Below, piece after piece: positions 60,260 to 64,000 of a stretch of DNA of 64,000 bases (positions are counted from its first letter, which is position 1; each line of letters starts with the position of its first letter). The stretch comes from Sediminibacterium sp. FEMGT703S (GTDB taxonomy: Bacteria > Bacteroidota > Bacteroidia > Chitinophagales > Chitinophagaceae). The notes under the pieces are model-generated. The model saw only the letters and a program-made list of their open reading frames with translations, was not told where the DNA came from and did not search any database. Location of the stretch: NCBI GenBank assembly GCA_002786355.1, contig PGCO01000001.1, forward strand, positions 310,001-374,000. Reading direction: 5' to 3'. The position numbers and the translations under genes were made by a program.

Positions 60260-61642
60260 TTACTTCCCAATACAAAACTTACTAAAAATATAATCCAACT
60301 GATCTTCGTGGGTGATGCTGCCTGTGATGGTCCCTAAATAATGTAAGCACTGACGAATATCTAATGCTAATAAATCGCCTGGTAGTCTATTATGTAATCC
60401 TTGTTCTACTTCTTCTAATGATTGCATTAATCCTACCAATGCTTCATAATGTCTAGCATTTGTAACAATGGTAGACTCCGTATTAATATTCCCGTGAATT
60501 GTATTATTTACTAAGGATTTTTTTAGCGCATCTATTTGTTCATTATTTTTTGCGGAGATAAACAAACTGTTTTTAAATGCAGCAAATTGTTTAACAGTTT
60601 CTGCATTTGCCAAGTCGGCTTTATTACCTACTAAAATATAATTGATCTGCTCTTGTTCAAATTCATTTACAATTTGCTGTAATTCTGCGGCACTAATATT
60701 TAAGAGATCATACAAATACACTACCACTTGTGCAGCGCGCATTTTTTCTTTGCTCTTACTTACACCAATCTGTTCAATTGCATCATCAGTGTGTTCGCGT
60801 ATGCCGGCAGTATCAATCAACCTAAATAATACCCCTTCAATATTTAATACTTCTTCAATCGTGTCACGCGTAGTACCTGCAATATCGCTTACTATGGCTC
60901 TATTTTCATTTAATAATGTATTGAGCAATGTAGACTTGCCCGCGTTGGGCTTGCCAATAATGGCAACTTGTACACCATTCTTGATAACGTTGCCTAATTT
61001 AAAAGAACCTATCAAAGCTGCAGTTGCTTCTTTTAGCTGGCTTATCAAATTTTTAAACTGTGTTCGGTCTGCAAACTCTACATCTTCCTGAGAAAAGTCT
61101 AACTCTAATTCTATTAATGCTGAAAAACTAATGAGGGCTTCCCGCAACTGTGTTAAGTCTGAAGAAAAACCTCCACGCATAGTATGCAAAGCTGCTTTCT
61201 TACTGGCTTCTGTATTGCTCGCAATCAAATCAGCAACTGCTTCTGCTTGGGCCAAATCCATTTTACCTTTTAAGAATGCGCGCTGTGTAAACTCACCTGG
61301 CTTGGCCATTCTTACCCCAAGTTTGGTAATGGCTTGTAAAATTTGTTCTTGTATATATGGTGAGCCATGACAGCTTATTTCTATCACATCTTCACCTGTA
61401 TAAGACTTAGGACCTCTGTATAAGGACAATACTACTTCGTCTAAAACCGTATCTCCATCTTTTAGCAACCCAACATGAATAGTATGAGAAGCTTGTGCTA
61501 ATAAGTCTTTCTTTGGAAATAGTTGATTGATTACTTCAAATGTTGCTGGACCACTTATTCTAATCACTGCTATAGCTCCTATTCCTGGTGCAGTTGCCAA
61601 TGCAACAATTGTATCATCCCAACCTTGAAGTGCCGTATTCAT
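60260..61642 (-). CDS. mnmE: tRNA modification GTPase MnmE
   Basis: TIVALATAPGIGAIAVIRISG, AIIGKPNAGKSTLLNTLL-type G1, DTAGIREHTDDAIEQIG, C-terminal FSKFCIGK. Confidence 0.96.
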   Translation of the reverse strand: MNTALQGWDDTIVALATAPGIGAIAVIRISGPATFEVINQLFPKKDLLAQASHTIHVGLLKDGDTVLDEVVLSLYRGPKSYTGEDVIEISCHGSPYIQEQILQAITKLGVRMAKPGEFTQRAFLKGKMDLAQAEAVADLIASNTEASKKAALHTMRGGFSSDLTQLREALISFSALIELELDFSQEDVEFADRTQFKNLISQLKEATAALIGSFKLGNVIKNGVQVAIIGKPNAGKSTLLNTLLNENRAIVSDIAGTTRDTIEEVLNIEGVLFRLIDTAGIREHTDDAIEQIGVSKSKEKMRAAQVVVYLYDLLNISAAELQQIVNEFEQEQINYILVGNKADLANAETVKQFAAFKNSLFISAKNNEQIDALKKSLVNNTIHGNINTESTIVTNARHYEALVGLMQSLEEVEQGLHNRLPGDLLALDIRQCLHYLGTITGSITHEDQLDYIFSKFCIGK

Positions 61643-61674
61643 AAAGTAAAGATAGACGGTTTTTTAGTTGCAGA

Positions 61675-62526
61675 TTACTCCTCTGCAACTAAAAAGGTAA
61701 TTGACTGCTTATGCCGATAAATCACTTTACTCCCGTTTTGCATGGCAGGTTTCCAATGTGGGCCTTTGGCAATCACTCTGACCGCTTCTGCCTTTGTACC
61801 ATAGCCTGGATCATTCTCAGCAACCACATCACTAATGGCGCCAGTTTTATCAACTAAAAACGAAACCACTACAGTATATTTTCCAGCAGGTGCTCCATTT
61901 GAAATTGGCATATCGCTGTTTAAATGTCTTTCTAAATAGTTTCTCCAACCGCTGAGACCTCCAGGAAATTCTGCTGGTATTTGTACATTGTAAAAGATTT
62001 CTATTTCGGTATCGTCTTTGGCAACCAATGACACACCAGCTACTGATTTTTCAATTGGTGGATTGATGACATCATTGCTATTACCGCCTTCTTGATTAAA
62101 ATTACTGATTTGAACATTCTCGAATTCATCAATTGGTTTTATTGATTCTTCAGGTATTACTTCTTCATTAGATACAATTTTGGGCGGAGTAACAGCAACA
62201 GTTTTTAATTTGATAGGCTCTTTGGAAATTGGCTTTTTTAATTCAATTTTTGGTTTATCCTCTTTAATTTTCTCTAAAGAGATATCTATCACATTCAATA
62301 CAGTTGGAGCAGATTTCTGGCTCTTTGCCATTAGCACTACTGTTACAAATAATGCAGCAACACTTAACGCACCTAGCATGGCTTTCTTGAGCCTTTCATT
62401 GTATGTTTTGCGCAAATCATATGCACCATACTGTTTGTTTTTCCCATCAAATAAAATATCGAGCCACTCGCTCTGAAGGATCTGATTTTTATCCATAGTA
62501 ATCTGTTTACTACTAGGATACATCAA
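61675..62526 (-). CDS. TonB-family energy transducer (copy 2)
   Basis: WLDILFDGKNKQYGAYDLRKTYNERLKKA N-terminus and C-terminal TonB fold GKYTVVVSFLVDKTGAISDVVAENDPGYGTKAEAVRV. Confidence 0.9.
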   Translation of the reverse strand: MMYPSSKQITMDKNQILQSEWLDILFDGKNKQYGAYDLRKTYNERLKKAMLGALSVAALFVTVVLMAKSQKSAPTVLNVIDISLEKIKEDKPKIELKKPISKEPIKLKTVAVTPPKIVSNEEVIPEESIKPIDEFENVQISNFNQEGGNSNDVINPPIEKSVAGVSLVAKDDTEIEIFYNVQIPAEFPGGLSGWRNYLERHLNSDMPISNGAPAGKYTVVVSFLVDKTGAISDVVAENDPGYGTKAEAVRVIAKGPHWKPAMQNGSKVIYRHKQSITFLVAEE

Positions 62527-62578
62527 TGCTGGTTTTCCATAAAAAACAAATAGTTCTTCAAAAAAAAGAAATAAAAAA

Positions 62579-62605
62579 AGCCCTGAATCTAAAAGACTCA
62601 GGGCT
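62579..62605 (-). terminator. Rho-independent terminator downstream of tonB copy 1
   Basis: agccctgaatct-aaa-agactcagggct stem (one wobble) with minus-strand T-run. Confidence 0.85.
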
Positions 62606-62626
62606 GTATAAAATTGTAGTGTTGAA

Positions 62627-63457
62627 TTATTCTTCAGATACCATGAAAGTTATACTCTGCTTGTGACGATAGATTACGTTTCTACCATTCTGTACAGCAG
62701 GCTTCCATTTTGGACCTCTTGTAATTACACGAACTGCTTCTGCTTTTGTACCATATCCTGGATCATTTTCAGCAACTACATCACTGATTGCTCCATCCTT
62801 AGCTACAATAAAAGATACTACAACTGTGTATTTTCCTGGAGGTGCACCATTTTCAACAGGTAAATCTCTGTTTAAGTTACGCTCCAAATATTTAGCCCAA
62901 GCTGGCAAACCTCCAGGGAATTCTGCTGGAATTTGTACCACGGTAAATATCTTGTCGTAATCTTCTTCTTTTTTAGGGGCTTCTACTACACCAGTACCAC
63001 TTTCAACTGGAGGAGCAACGATACCTTCGTCTTTTGCACCTTCCTGATTGATAGTACCAATCTTAGTGTCTTCCAATTTTTCTACCTCTTTAATTTCATC
63101 TTCTTCTTTCACTTCTTCATCCTTTACAATTTTAGGAGGAGTGAACTTAGTGATTTCCACTTTAGGAGGTTCTTGTTTTGGTGGTGGCGGTGGTGGCGGT
63201 GGCTCAGCCTTTTTTTCTTCCTGTTGCACGTTTTCCAGCGACACGTCTTGTACAATTAACTCTTTACTCTCTTTGCCGACAGTATTTGCAAGTATGTTAC
63301 CCAGCACAGCTAGTAAAAGAATGAGTACGGTCCCTACTAAAGCCTTGGTCATACGCTTGTTGTAAGTTTTGCGCAACTCATAAGCACCATACTCTTTATT
63401 TCTGCCATCAAAGATGATGTCGAGAATATCTGCTGATTGAATTTTATTTACGTCCAT
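62627..63457 (-). CDS. TonB-family energy transducer (copy 1, Pro-rich linker)
   Basis: LDIIFDGRNKEYGAYELRKTYNKRM, EPPPPPPPPKQEPPKVE linker, C-terminal TonB fold. Confidence 0.93.
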   Translation of the reverse strand: MDVNKIQSADILDIIFDGRNKEYGAYELRKTYNKRMTKALVGTVLILLLAVLGNILANTVGKESKELIVQDVSLENVQQEEKKAEPPPPPPPPKQEPPKVEITKFTPPKIVKDEEVKEEDEIKEVEKLEDTKIGTINQEGAKDEGIVAPPVESGTGVVEAPKKEEDYDKIFTVVQIPAEFPGGLPAWAKYLERNLNRDLPVENGAPPGKYTVVVSFIVAKDGAISDVVAENDPGYGTKAEAVRVITRGPKWKPAVQNGRNVIYRHKQSITFMVSEE

Positions 63458-63492
63458 TGTAAAAAATGTTATTTGTTAGTTGCTTGTTGATC

Positions 63493-64000
63493 CTAATTAG
63501 ATGCGCCAGCTCCTGCACTTCCGCTTGCATCAGATATTTTAACCAAAGCGGCTTCGCCCTCGGAAATATCAACTAATGCATACTTTTTAAGTATATTAAT
63601 AGCCATTTCATCTAATATATCCACTACATTCTTATAAGTACATTCAGCAGAAGGCTTAATAATTACCACCAAATCCTTTTCAGGAGTATTTCTCTTCTTG
63701 TCAATCAAAACAGTTCTGATTTCCTTGAAGTTTGATGATTTAAAATTAGACCCATCTACTGCCAATTGACCTTCATAATAAAAGACATTGTTGTCATTGC
63801 CCAAAAGCAGGGTAATTACACCTGATTCTTTAGCTTTATTCTGGTCTTCAGGCTTATCGGCATCTTTTGGTAAAATTAGCCTCATAGCCGTTGGCTGACT
63901 CATGGTTGTAGTGAATATGAAAAAGGTAATCAACAAGAACCCTAAGTCCACCATAGGTGTTAAGTCAACCCTAGTTGATAGTTTTTTCCCTTTCTTGACG
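63493..64000 (-). CDS. ExbD/TolR biopolymer transport protein, partial (5' end outside window)
   Basis: Upstream of the track ATG the frame stays open: VKKGKKLSTRVDLTP|MVDLGFLLITFFIFTTTMSQPTAMRLILPKD, the canonical ExbD N-terminus; true start is beyond 64000. Confidence 0.9.
   Translation of the reverse strand, partial: VKKGKKLSTRVDLTPMVDLGFLLITFFIFTTTMSQPTAMRLILPKDADKPEDQNKAKESGVITLLLGNDNNVFYYEGQLAVDGSNFKSSNFKEIRTVLIDKKRNTPEKDLVVIIKPSAECTYKNVVDILDEMAINILKKYALVDISEGEAALVKISDASGSAGAGASN

Noticed and set aside
62933-63365. 108-aa and 105-aa + strand ORFs rich in Phe/Ser/Gly
   Set aside because: Reverse frames of the Pro/Glu/Lys-rich TonB linker.

Overview
Chromosomal window from a Bacteroidota genome, probably Chitinophagaceae-like (inferred from Gld, SusC/SusD, VCBS/ASPIC and TonB-box protein families). 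Almost all coding sequence is supported by recognisable protein families. From left to right: a partial fused GldF-GldG gene; an iscS-iscU-iscA cluster; methylmalonyl-CoA epimerase; acpP-fabF-rnc; a GPH/SUC-type transporter, PfkB kinase and amylosucrase cluster; two PAP2/vanadium-haloperoxidase-like lipoproteins flanking a beta-barrel protein; a SusC-SusD-VCBS-VCBS locus; a VPS10/BNR protein, a LolA-like protein and a 16-TPR protein; a heavy-metal RND efflux locus with a CusA-TolC fusion; a scattered glycan/sulfate-ester catabolic set (GH29, NahK-like kinase, GH109-like, GalK, sulfatase, FGE-like lipoprotein) mixed with a third VCBS gene, a third PAP2 lipoprotein and a histidine kinase; four co-directional uncharacterised secreted proteins; and mnmE, two tandem tonB genes and a partial exbD. 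I saw no rRNA, tRNA, CRISPR array, transposase or phage gene. The least-explained content is (a) the repeated VCBS/ASPIC plus PAP2-haloperoxidase lipoprotein association, once linked to a SusCD pair with an internal terminator-like hairpin, (b) an FGE-like sulfatase-maturation protein predicted to be an exported lipoprotein, and (c) the four-gene secreted-protein cluster at 56.4-60.2 kb.
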